DNA of 64,000 nt from contig NC_058095.1 of the NCBI RefSeq assembly GCF_020171115.1, forward strand, positions 91,130,001 to 91,194,000, in the 5' to 3' direction. The translations under genes were made by a program, and so were the position numbers. Shown in pieces: positions 47,217 through 59,249 of this stretch. Under the pieces are notes generated by a model, which did no database searches, was not told the origin of the DNA, and worked only from the letters and a program-made list of their open reading frames with translations. Origin of the DNA: Neogale vison. Taxonomy: Eukaryota; Chordata; Mammalia; Carnivora; Mustelidae. Position 1 is the stretch's first letter; the number at the start of each line of letters is the position of its first letter.

Positions 47217-48849
47217 CAACAGATGTATTTTTAAATTCCTGTCATGAACACAGTAGGGGCCGTGTACTCTCTGATTTCTGGACATCATAAATGCTCTGTA
47301 TACTCCATATACAGCTACTGATTAGAACTGATGTGAAATTACATTAATTGACTGAATGCAAATTTAGTTACAAACTGAGATCAGGTTTGTGAACTTCTGC
47401 CAAAGCAGGGAGAGGTGGGGAGATTTGTACTCCCAGAAAGTGCTCCTGGCTGTGGTGTGGAAGGAGCCAGAGTGAGTGTGATGAGGACTCAGGGGGACAG
47501 GACTTGGCACCAAGTCAGCTGGCTGGGGACACAGGAAGGGGAGTGTCAGGAGGACTTAGCTCACACAACCGGGAGGAGAGGAGCCTTTTGCTGGGAGCCT
47601 ACGAAAAGGACCAGGCTTGAGGGGTCAGATCACAGTGCTCCATGGTATGGAGGTACCACAATTTTACAAGCATTTGCTCTTAATAGGCCGACACTGCCAG
47701 GCAGTGTGGACAGGCCCAGCCGAGGAAGCAAAATTCCTGTGTTCAGACTGTACCCCACGTGCCCCACGTCCAAAGCTGTGACTTCAGATGTGAAGATTTG
47801 GTAGAAAGCTGAAACGACCATTGTACTTCTGGGGTAATTACTCTGGGTGAACTCACCGAATGTCTCCTAGAGTCTGCAGTGATTTTGAGGCATTTAATAA
47901 CTGAGGACAGACAGAGAAAATGTACACCTCATGCTGAAGAACGCTGGGCCCTTTTGAAAGCTTTTACTGGAAAAAAATGTATCATTTGTTCTGGCATTCA
48001 AAAAGCTTCCTTTCCTTTATGGAAAGTTGATCCATTTTAAGGATCCTGGAGACACCTGAGACTAAGTTAAAAAAATGCCGGTCCTCCTGAAAACTTGTGG
48101 AAAGAAGCTTTGTGAAGTGAATGTAATGCAGGCATAGAGATGAAATCCTGGATTAGAGAGATCTGAAGATCACCCCCCTCCCCCCCACGGCTGGCTGTGG
48201 GATACAGGGGGTGCTGTCTCGTCCGCGGTTCGGAGGGCTTCCAACCCTCAGTCCCACGTGGTGTGTGTCTCCAGGGGAATCCCCTTAAGTGTCTCTGGCC
48301 GAGGTCTTGGTGTCTTTCCCAGCCCCTGTTGGTCCCTTGGTGACCATACTGCTTCCCATCTCCTAGCCTCTTGAGCCCACATTCCTCATTCACAAAATGG
48401 CAGACGTAACAGTATCACATAGGAAGGTTGTGAAACGGACTTGAGATACATTTGGTACACTTCAGGGTCACAGTTGCTCTAATAGTGTTGTTTTAGAAAC
48501 TTGGTATGAAACCCCACACTGATTTCTTAGGTAGGCCATGACCGAGGGGAAGGAGGCATTATGGGAAAAGCTTCGTATTCATTCTTTCAAGGGACATAAA
48601 GATGATGAAGGCATGACTCATGTGCTCAGGGAGCTTCCAATGCAGAATGTAAAGTTCTTTGGAAAAAAAAACAAGACGAAATGTAAGTAAAATGTCCAGA
48701 AGGAGGCCAGAGGTCACGTGGTGTGGTCAAGAGCAAGGGTTCAACAGGCAGACTCCCCTTCACAGCCCCGCTTGAGGAGACTCCTGTCAGAATAGAGAAA
48801 TTCTGTGGGTGTCCACTTCACACATAGTGAGACGAGGATTCAGGGAGCA

Positions 48850-49240
48850 AGGATGACTTTGAAGGCACTCAATAAATGTTAGCAATCATGTCCTAATCTG
48901 GTGCGTAGTTACATGTCTACTGCTATGCGCCAGCTGCCGAGAACACAAAGTTGAATGAGACTTTGTATATTCAGGTCAGTGAAGGAAACAGACCCATCAA
49001 AAATGAATTGCAATGATGCAGAGTGTTGAGAGCCATAATGGGTACATAAATAAGATAATGGGGGAACACAAGAAGAGCATCTAAATCAGAACGCTGGGCA
49101 GGGAAGGCCTCCCAGAGGAAATGCTACTTGAATGGAGCTTTCAAGAAGTAAGGTTATTCGGATCCAGGAAAGGAGAGAGGAGGAGGCATCAGGTTTAAAG
49201 AAAGGAGATGGGGGAGGGCACCTGCAGAAGAACCCTGCAT
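48850..49240 (-). mobile_element. LINE-2 remnant, antisense
   Basis: Phrases 'tgaatgagactttgtatatt', 'gcagggaaggcctcccagag' and 'tgaatggagctttcaagaag' match the reversed L2 order. Confidence 0.5.
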
Positions 49241-50804
49241 ACCGGAGCACTGTGGGTTTTGTGTGGCTACAGCAGACTATGTTGGATGACATGGAGCAAG
49301 AAAGGTCGAGTTCTAAATCCCAAAGCCCTGATTTATTAAGCTACTAAGTTCGGATTTTATGAAAATGACATAGAGGACTTCTGAAAGATTTCAAGTCGAT
49401 GACTAATTTCTCAGAATGACGTTTAGCTGCAGTGTGGACGTCAATCCGTCCTGATTAGAAGGGGAAGACCAATGAGAAACTTGTAGTAATCCAATCAAGA
49501 AGTCACCAGAGCCCAGACAAGGTGGCCTCAGAAATGGAGGTGGGGGGTGGGGGGCTAGAATCTAAGGGACCTGATTGAAGAATTAGCTGTGGAAGTCAGC
49601 GTGGGAGAAGGGTTCTGCTTGGGCCCTGGGGGTGAGGGGGCGTTCTCCAGGGTTCTCTTCTAGGTCATTCACTCCCTTCTCTTCACAATTCTGGACAGCG
49701 TTTGTCAGCACCTGACACCAGTGGCTACCAGAGTCTCACCTCTAGCCAGGGTACCTGGAACCCACATGCTTCCAGTGATGTCCACACACACCTCAAACTC
49801 AACTCAGAACATGGCAGCTAGGATCCGTGAGGAAGCATCCCCAAAGAGCAAGGCAAAAGTATATGGTGTTTTAGTGATCTCTTCTCAGAAGTCACCCAGC
49901 ATCTCTTCGGCCTTACAGCATCATCCAGATGGAAGGGAAGTGGATATAAAGTACATCATGTGGCAGGAGGAATGTCAGCGTCACACCCCAGGGAGAGCAG
50001 GTGAGATGGGAGACACTGTGGCCATCTTTGGAAAATCCGGTCAGCCACAGTCACTCTCCTGTTTCTTCTTTGAGTGACTTTGCTGAGGAGAACTATCGTC
50101 TAGAGTGCATATTTACTCAGGAAAAGCATTTCAGTCAGGCAGATGTTCAAGGTCCAGAGGAAGAGTGAAAAGAGAAGAAAGGAATTCTAGGCCTGGAGCT
50201 GCCAGTAGGGAAAGGTGTTGGGAGCAAGTCACATCATGTAAGGGGGGGTTCACAGCCACAGGAGATTAGTCTTCTCACGGGTACGTGTCTGGGTCTGATT
50301 CTGCTGTGAGCACACGACATAGAAGCAGGGAGAGGACATGTTGTCTGGCACATAGATAGCAGCACACTCAGGCATGTCCTTTCTGCAGTCTGTGTAGACA
50401 GGACGCTGACCAATGGAGCCCCTTTTCCCCTATGACAGTCCACCATGAACCCCTGAATGTGGGGCCAGCAGGCTAAGCATGCATCAGAAAGTGAACAAAG
50501 AATGGTTTGGAGGCAGTATCTGTCATCTTTTGGTGTCAAAGTATTAAATAAAATCAGCTAACACATTAGTTGCCAAAGTTATGAACCCATGCCTTTTCAA
50601 AAGACCTAGTTTTCCAATAAGTAGAATTTCTTCAACTCAAGAGATACGAGAGAGAAACCAAGCACAGGTGGGCAGGCATTTAAAAATAAAGCAGAAGATT
50701 GAAAACATGTATTGATAGGGATTCTATTATGGTTAAGAGAAAAACATGTCAGCTTTCTTGAAAGAGACTGTTGCTCAGATACTGGACAGATACTTAAACT
50801 GAGG

Positions 50805-51150
50805 AAGGGATCATTCATTCATTGCTTCATTCAAGAAATCCGGTTAAGCAGGTAGTTTGTCCGTGGCACTATTTCAAGCAATAAAGAAGTGAATGAGACT
50901 GTCTGCCTTCAAGGAGTGTGCGCTCTAACGGGGGCAAACAAGACAGAGCATTAGACACCGCGATGTGTGGGGAGGGAATGAACGGGGCCGTGTGTTACAG
51001 TGACTGAATTGGGTGAGGCCCGCCACAGATGAGGTGGTGACAGGCAAGGCCTCTCTGAGGAGGCCTTGAACTTGAAGGGTGAGGAAGAGTCAGCCATGCC
51101 GGGGCTGGATGGAGAGCATTCCGGCCCCTGGGGCACCTGGCAAACACACA
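50805..51150 (-). mobile_element. LINE-2 remnant, antisense
   Basis: Contains 'ttcattgcttcattcaagaa', 'ctgccttcaaggagtgtgcg' and 'gcaaggcctctctgaggagg', then 'gagagcattccggcccct', matching the reversed L2 3' region. Confidence 0.6.
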
Positions 51151-52049
51151 AGCTCCGAAATGGAACAAGAATGCTGGGCAGAAGGAGGTCGTGCGGCTGA
51201 TTCTTCGGGAACCCTAAACACACATTGCTTTACTGCTGTGTTTAAACAGTGAGGTGTTTTTCTGTTGTTGTTATTGTTTTTTTTTTTATTTTGCTGAGCG
51301 TGGAAGTTTGAATGGTCCCTCGATGGGGATTTCGAAAATGACTTAAAAATCATTACATCTATTTTCCGTGTACATTGTAGAATCTTTGATGTGTGGAATG
51401 AAAGGCGGAAATGAAACAGCTAGCTAGTTTTTTTCAGTGCCGTTTGCTGAGTAAAATGTCTTTTCCCCATCGAGTTGATAAAACACAATCTCTATTTGTG
51501 TACGGAAATTCCACATGAACCTGTGGCTCCTTGGGACCCTCTCTTTGGTTTCGTCCATCTGCCTCTCTGCTCCTGATCCCGGGGCTGTACTGATTGAATC
51601 TCTGTGCTGTCTCAGCGGCGCCTTCCTGAAAACCAGCATAGACAACTACACAGCAGTGCTTAGGGTTTGAGTTTCTGATAGGCTGTCCTAGAACAATATT
51701 AGCATCCCACAGAATGCCTGTGTTCCCTGGACCTCAGTTTGGGAAATACTAAGCTTGTACTGCCTTGCTTCAGAAAGGACCAGCAGGCCTGGAGTTGCCT
51801 CTGGAAGAAGCCAGATTTGTACAACATTTACACATGTCAGGCATTGTACAGCACGCTTTCGGTTGTTTCATCTCCTGTAATCCTACCTATTGTGTCCTCT
51901 GTTTTACCGGGAAGGGTCCATGAGGTTAAGGGGCTGTGTTCTAATGGATGTCTAATAGATACCAAGCAGTGCCAAGTGTTCTGAACAGAGAGATGCTTCT
52001 GTCCATATCCTACCTGCAGTCAAATTGGACTGCTTGATGGGCCCCCCAA

Positions 52050-52330
52050 TGCTAAATATAAGAGCCAGTATTTGTGGAGCATTGGCCCTCGCCCTCCACG
52101 TGCATTGTCTCATCCTACCTTCCTGCCATGGGATGGTTTTCTCCTCTGCGAAGCTCCAGCTTGTTCATAAGTGACAGGGAAGATCGTGTGCCAAGCCTGA
52201 AGGGAGGCAGATGACTTCTCGTTGTACAGGTGAGGAAATGAAGGTGTGGACAGTTAATGCTCTCACTGGCAGAGTCACACCACGAATGAAGTGGCAAAGC
52301 TGAGATCTGGACCCAGAAGCAGCAGGTTTG
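52050..52330 (-). mobile_element. MIR-type repeat, diverged, antisense
   Basis: Contains 'ttgtacaggtgaggaaatga' and 'agtggcaaagctgagatctg', the reversed MIR core. The left part is weak. Confidence 0.5.
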
Positions 52331-53599
52331 GAGTCGGTCCGTGGCATGGTGGACCATTTCCCCTCTCCCCCCCAGGTCCTGAGCTTTTCCTCCTTGGGGC
52401 CTTTGAGCATGTCACTGCCTCTGCCTGGGTTTCTCTTTTGAGGCCAAACAAGAGACCTTGTATAGGGAGAATGGCTGGATGAAAGCTGGAGCCCTCATGC
52501 CAGACAGATGACATGTCGTCTCTCGTGATACTCTTGTAGGTGATACAGAGAAGAGCATGAGGCCCGAAGGCAGACAGAACTGATTTGGAAATTGCTTCCC
52601 ATGTATTAGCTCTGTGCTCCCTGCAGCTCAGTTTCCTCATTTGGGAATCCTTGTGAGATTTATACAATGCAATAATTCCATTAATACAAAAAATCCTGGG
52701 GAGATGTCATCTCTGTCCCCAACTGCCTCATTTACTCAGCAAATATTTATGGACCTCCCATGAAGCTCCAGGCACTATGCTAACCATTATACTTATCAGT
52801 TGTTTCTATAGAATAGTATTTCAGGGTTCAGGCTGGGAGTACCCCAAGAGTGGGCTAATATTGCCAACATCGTGTTCCTCCTTGACCCTGCCTGTGGAAC
52901 TTCCTTGTCCAGTTTACAAGGGGATGTTATCTTCATAAGCTACGTGTGATTTTTTTCAAAGTTCTACATGAGCTGGTGTTTGCGTAACTCAACTCGGCTC
53001 TTTGGTCTTGTCACAATTGTTATAGAACCCAGAGCTGGTGTGGCCAACCCTGGGGTGACCCCAAACAGGGCTGTCAATCCGGGGGTGTGGAAAGTGAAGG
53101 GAAGCCTCTCCCCACAAGTTCTTCTAGGGAATTCTATGGATTCTTTATCCCTGGGGAGTTACGTCTGCAATTAGAAGGGCTCTCTGTTTCGATAGCTTAT
53201 GACCTAATTCCATTGTCCCGTGCCTGAGGTGGTCAGATCCAGGCCTTGCAATAAGTCTCCAAAATCAGGGCCAGAGGGAGTTTAATGGGTAAGGTTACCA
53301 TTTCCTCAAGGATTAAAATAAGCAAAGAGGATGGGTTATTACATAATCAATAACATTGACCCCTTGACTGAAAACACAAATGTAATTTATCTCAAAATCA
53401 TCCTCTAGCTTGTTGTTCTCCAAAATTAGATTACGCTAGCAAATGTGTTGAGCCTCTTGAACAGACAGTAATTCTCATGTCAATAGCCTCCGGAAGAATA
53501 GTCTTCCCAGGCCCAGATTCTCTATGGATGGAATTTAGGGAAAAAAGCACTTCAAATCCAAACATTTGCCCGATAGTTCTTACAGTCACTGAAGGCTGA

Positions 53600-53880
53600 G
53601 AGACAACATGGCCTAATGAGGAAAGCTTGAACTTTGGAATCAGATAAACCTAGATGGAGATACTGGCTTCTTTACTAACCCATCTGTGTGAATTTTGTTC
53701 AACTTCACCTTTCAGAATCTGTCTTCTTAGCTAAAAAAATAAAATAAAACACTTAAAAATGAGAATAACAATGATCTACCTTACGGGATTATTTGTAGGT
53801 TTCCGATACTTATATGGACGTACATGACAGAGTATCTGGCACACATTAAGGCCTCAGTCTATAGTAACTAATAAGTCTAC
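53600..53880 (+). mobile_element. MIR SINE, diverged
   Basis: Reads 'acatggcctaatgaggaaag', 'ttggaatcagataaacctag' and 'ctaccttacgggattatttg', matching the MIR order with many changes. Confidence 0.65.
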
Positions 53881-53959
53881 AAGTGCTTAGTAGAATACAG
53901 ATCAAAAGACTGAATCGGTTCCAAAACCTGAGGGCTCTGTCTTAATCTTGGAAAGAGAG

Positions 53960-54125
53960 AGACACATAGCCAGTGGTTCTCAGCTCCAGCAGCTCAGAAT
54001 CTCCCGGAGGTCTTCTAAGAAAGGCTACTGTCCTGGTCCTGCCCCCAAAGATTCTGCTTCTAATTGATTTGAGCTGAGGCTGGGGGTTGGGATGCCTCGC
54101 AGTGCCAGTCGGAGAACCTAGCCCA
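53960..54125 (+). mobile_element. MER5A-like hAT-Charlie element
   Basis: Reads 'agccagtggttctcagctcc', 'tcctggtcctgcccccaaag' and 'agtgccagtcggagaaccta', the order of a MER5-type short DNA transposon. Confidence 0.55.
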
Positions 54126-55956
54126 CATCTTCATCGCTGGGGCTGGCGGACCACACGTGGGGAAGCCTCACAGAGATGTTTATCAGGGGTCTGGCCTTCA
54201 GCCTCACAAGTTCAGAAACCCTCTTATTAGACCTTCAAGGTTATGGGACTCAGACACATGCTGAAAGGGAAACGGAGAGGCTCCTAATTTATCATTGAAA
54301 ATATACCTACCAAACAGAGCATGTTCTCCCTTTAAGCAAACTCCAAAGGAAGCCAAATGATGGAGAAATGACTCATAGCCCAGGAAGTGGTTACACAGAT
54401 TAGATGTTGCCTGGCATCTGGTGTTGAGGTCCCAGCAAGGGCTTGTGCCCTCCAGGCAGGCTGGAGGCGCTATCTTCCTATGTAGCAGCCCGTTCTCACC
54501 TGTGAATGGGGCTTATGGGTCACGTCCAGGTTTTGCCACTGGAACAACCCTTTCTGTGGGCTTCAGAGGTTCCCCTGCCTGCCACCATTCTCAGGTCATT
54601 CCAAAGTGGGCCCTGTAATGTCAGTCAGAGCAGCAGAACTGGCTCACATCTGCATCTAACAAACTGACTTGCCAATGCACCAGAGAGGGCAGGGTGTGAA
54701 CCTCAGCTATGGTCTAATGAAAGCAAGGGTCATACACATGCGTGGGAGTGCCCCAGAGGAAAGGATTTTGGCTTTGACCGTCATCCTTCACATTCCACAG
54801 GAGGATTTGAAAGCTGTAGCTGAAACGCCTGCGGGATCATAAACATGGGGTGTTGCTTTTAGAGCCCATTACTGATCCCACAGTTTCTCACCAGTAGGGA
54901 GAGGATCTCAGTGAATGATTGGATGGTGAGGGTGCTTGGGGAAGAGGTCCATAGCCAAGGCCAACATCTGCATCAGCACAGGGGAGATGGATGGGCACAA
55001 CCATAGGGTAGTTGAGACATCTGGGTTTGGTATAAAATGTTACCAGGTGAAGAAAGCAAGAATCCAATATTACGGTCATTCTGGGTTCAGAAGTCTACAT
55101 ACCTGGAGGGAATAATTTATTCAGGATCGAGAATCACTGTTCTGTCCTTCTTCCCAGAGAGTGAGAACTATGTTCTGTTTATTAGCTGATGATACGAGAT
55201 AAATACACCTATCAAAACCAAACTTTCATCATGGCTATAAGCAAACTCCAGTTCCTTTGCACGTTGGGTATTTCCTTGGCCAGGAGAAGCAGAAGGAAAT
55301 TTCTTGTCCCGTTCTGTTTGGATCCCTGTTGTACTGAGCTGACATTATTTTGCTTTGCCCATTCTCTTGGGTGGGGTCCACACTACTTTCCATCAGAGCA
55401 GCCATGTGCTTGTGCCAGGAGTTTTATACAGCAGAACAGGCTTTAGTTTCCACCCTCCTCTGAGTCGACGTGCCAGGCCCAGTGAACATGGCAGCCGTCC
55501 AGCTCGCTCACACCCCTTTGAGTTGTGTGGTGTCTGTTCCTAAAACAGTTTATGCCCACAGTACATGTTACAGTAATTAAGTGATTTAGTTACCTACTAT
55601 GTCAACCAACTTAATATTATGTCAACCGATACAATGAGTATGAAAAAAAAGGGCTATTTCTTTGAGAACTAAGTGAAATTATTTGGAAAGACTCAATAAA
55701 GGAAAATTGATTTAAAGATTTCCTTTAAGTGTGGGGAGGTTGGGGGAAAATAAGAAGAATATGGAAGAATTCTGTCCTGGAAGTCTTTTTCAGGACTCTA
55801 AGATTTCATGCCAACTCTTAAGAAGTTGAAATTTAAAACAGTGGATAACACTTTATAGGTGTGATTTATGCAAAAAAAGAAACAGCAAGGATCCCAAGTG
55901 AGGGCACCAGGCTCAAAGAAAAGGCTTTGGTCCTATGTCAAAATGTTGGCAAATAG

Positions 55957-56045
55957 GGGCGCCTGGCTGGCATAGTTGGTAGAACATGTGATTCTTGGCC
56001 TTGGCGTTGAGTTCAAGCCCTACGTGGACGTAAAGTTTACTTTAA
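55957..56045 (+). mobile_element. Old SINEC interrupted by a younger SINEC
   Basis: Reads ggggcgcctggctggcatag then the tRNA-like 'gttggtagaacatgtgattc' type, an old short SINEC form that ends near 'taaagtttactttaaagaaa'. The younger SINE sits in its A-rich tail. Confidence 0.75.
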
Positions 56046-56059
56046 AGAAATATATGTTT

Positions 56060-56255
56060 GTTTTTTTTTTAAAGATTTTATTTATTTATTTGACAGAAAG
56101 ATCACAAACAGGCAGAGAGGCAGTCAGACAGAGGGAGGGGGAGGCAGGCTCCCTGCTGAGCAGAGAGCCCGATGTAGGGCTCGATCCCAGGACCCTGAGA
56201 TCATAACCCGTGCTGAAGGCAGAGGCTTTAATCCACTGAGCCATCCAGGCGCTGC
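56060..56255 (-). mobile_element. SINEC, antisense, inserted in an older SINEC
   Basis: T run and aaagattttatttatttatt through to gagccatccaggcgctg. The flanks agaaatatatgttt at 56046-56059 and 56256-56269 are identical over 14 bases. Confidence 0.94.
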
Positions 56256-56294
56256 AGAAATATATGTTTTAAGTATATATTTTCATCCTTGATT

Positions 56295-57150
56295 CATCAT
56301 TTAACATATATTATTGAGTGCCTACTGTGTATCAGAATTCTAGGTTCTGGAACTGCAGAAATGAATAAGGCCAACAAAGTCCCTGCCCACTAATGAATAT
56401 TCTGGTGAAGGAGATGGTGGCCAACGGCGACTTATAGGCTATAGGTATGCCGCGATGCACATCTGTGAACTCAGTGTAAACTGATTCATGATGGGGTAGA
56501 CAGGCAGTCACAGAACAAGCCTTGCCAATGAGGAACCAGAGTGGAGATTCAACTCCGTGGGCAGAGGGGAGCCATGTGGAAATCTAGGGAAGACTCCAGG
56601 GGCAGAGGGGCCAATGAGGCTGAAACCCCGAGCTGGGCCTGAGCTCATATTTAAGGAACAGCAAGAAGGCCAGTCTGCCTGGAGGAGCAGGTTGGAAGGG
56701 GAGAGCCCAGGGGTGAGGGGAGCCCTAGTCCCATCCAGGGCGTTGGGGACTCTGGGGAAGACTTTGGATGTGACTCTGAAGCTGAGAAGCAGCCACTGGG
56801 GGCTTCTGAGAAGGGGACCGGCCCGGTGTGATTGTTCTGTTTAAAAGGTACACCTGCTGCTCTGTGAAGAGAACTGGCAATGAGGGGCAAGAGTGGATGC
56901 TAAAAGCTGCAAATGAGGCAGACAGGAAGAGTCCGCGATGTGGGCGGGGGCCCGTGGAGACCGGCTCCCAGAAAGCCGAGCTGGGGCAGCGTCCCGGGCT
57001 CAGTGGGACTGGAAGGTGCTCTGGAGGCCCAGTGAGGCCAGGGGAAAAGCCTCGGGGGAACCAGGGGCCAGAAGCCACTGCAAGGAGCGCCGGGGAGTCT
57101 GAGCCCTTTCGAGTGGCTTGAAGGGAAAGGGCAGGAAAGACAAGGGCTGG
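56295..57150 (-). mobile_element. LINE-2 remnant, antisense
   Basis: Starts 'ttattgagtgcctactgtgt', continues through 'aatgaataaggccaacaaag', 'aacagcaagaaggccagtct' and 'gtgattgttctgtttaaaag', the reversed order of an L2 3' region. Open frames here are by-products of the repeat. Confidence 0.65.
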
Positions 57151-59249
57151 AGAGAGAAGGGCCCCGGAGAGGGGCAGGTAAGAGGCTGTCGGGAAGGAAC
57201 CTGGAAGTGGCCCCGCAGGCCTCCCAGAGTCCTCTGCGGGGAGGCAGAGCTTCCAGAGAATTAGCAGAGATGGCTTTGTTTACGGCTGGGAGACAACCAG
57301 GCGGAACTTGGCTTCCTTCACCATCGGAAGCAGTTGGCCTGACTTAGGAGCTATTTCCTTATTGTCTTCTGCTCTTCCGGTTTTCTTCTCCCTCCTATGG
57401 GGAGGACTGACTCAGGAAGCCCACAGAAGCCTGCTTTTGTTTGTCTTTGCAACAGACTTGACTGGAGGGGAGAGGGAGGGATCTGGGTGCCTGCAGTGGG
57501 GTCTGCAGAGTATCAGGGAGATGGCCTGCTGCCCAAGGGGGCTAATCTTGCCCATTTTTGGCAGTCACTGTTAGGGAATGCTACTGGGCAGGGTTCCCAT
57601 GTCAGAGGGAAAATAAGCTCAAGACTTACATTTCTCAGGCTTTAGGTAGATTCTCCGTGGTTTTTAAGCTTTTGAAAAATGTCTGTTTATGGGAATCTAT
57701 TTTATATATAGGCATCAGAATCTGACTGGAGAGAAAGAAGTTCCTGGCAGCCTTTGGACCTGGCTGGGCCCCCAGAATGGACTGGAAATGTCCAGGTACG
57801 GGGTCACTTTTGAGGATCGGATCTTTCTGGCTGGGGAATGGATGGAGCCTGGTTCTGAAATTTTACCCTAAAGACCTGGTCTGGCCTTAATTTTTCACCA
57901 TTTTTGCCTCTACCCCTAGGTACTGACTGGCCTTTGGGAACAGATGAAAGAGGGGGTTGATCTTCAGGCTTGAATTCTGCCCCAACACAGCCCTTCCTCC
58001 TTTTGAGGTGCCCAACAAAGAGAGGTAAAGGCAAACATGTGCTTTTGATGACAACAAAGCCCAATGTAGACCCTTATAACCTAGTGTTGGCCCATGTGGA
58101 GTGTGCCTCCTTCCTGGGCTGGAGGCAGGCCTAAGGCCCAGAGTCAAAACGGGCTAAGTGGACATTCCCTCCTAGCCCACACTAGAAACTTTCAAGTAGG
58201 CATCCCAGGAAAGGCCTGCACACTGGGGAGTAGCCAGAGTCTGAAGTCTTCCCAGCCAGACCTGTAGTCTGCTACTGTGCCCTAGGCTACCTAGGGGTAG
58301 GGGGAGGACTCATGTGGGAGTCATGGTGCACATGTGCCCAGGTTTCTCTGCAGTGTGCATGTAGAATTGGAAGTTCTGGGTTCATATATCCATAATCTTA
58401 GAGATAGTGCCGAACTGTTTTCCAGAAAGATGACTTGGGTTGTCCAAGTCTCTGTCCTTGCTGTTTCTTCTCTGTTAATTCCTGAGAGAAATGTGTCAAA
58501 CCTCCCACTATGTTTGTGGATTTGTCTGTTTACCATGTGTGTTTTGTTGGGGTTCTTCTGCTTTTAGATTTGAAGCTATGTTATTAGATACATAAAATTG
58601 TTCTATCTTCTTGGTGAATTGATTGTATTCAAAACAGTTTGGAGGTTCAAGAATGTTTCTAAGAGCATTATGCTTTGCCAATGACACTGAACCACAGCCC
58701 CAGATGGGAAATTGTCCAAATGTTATTTTTTCACTAGGAAATGACCTTAGTTGTCTCTGTTGATGCTTTTTGCGTTAAAGTCTATTTTGGACTTCTAACC
58801 TTGTAGCCTCCAGGATCTTGGGAGAAAGGGAGCCCAAGGCAAAGTGAAGCTGATACAAGTAGACCAAAGAGGGCTGGAGAGGGAAAAATAAGGCTTACTC
58901 CCCAATGAACCACCCAGCCCCTCTGTGCTCAAGGAAGTTGAGGGATCCTCAGTTCAGTGCCTTGAGGGCACTGGAATGAGGCAACGGAGGAGGAGTACAG
59001 CCTTGAGGACAGCCTTCCCATCAGAACACCTGCTAGACTGGGGATCGGAACATGGAAACTCAGCTGTGTGCATACACGGCGTCTTCATCTGTTCACCCTG
59101 CAGCTCCGGGGGGTTTGTGGCCAGTGGGAGAGCCTGAGTGCTCTCAGGTGTGTGCGAGGATGTACTTCCTGCCAGCCCACAATAGAACTCCAGATATTTC
59201 TGAATTTGTCATTCTCTTCTTTGTGGACGTACTTATCCAATCAACAAAA
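57151..59249. other. Intergenic, nothing recognised
   Basis: Unique-looking DNA to the left of the MAX retrocopy. No exon or repeat could be supported. Confidence 0.45.

Larger units (their letters stand above)
47234..55956. other. Intergenic, ancient repeats only
   Basis: Holds diverged L2, MIR and MER5-like pieces listed separately. Open frames up to 130 codons show no family motif. Confidence 0.5.

Noticed and set aside
56557..57121. Several 80-117 codon open frames on both strands
   Set aside because: The stretch is an antisense L2 remnant of high GC content, where long chance frames are common.
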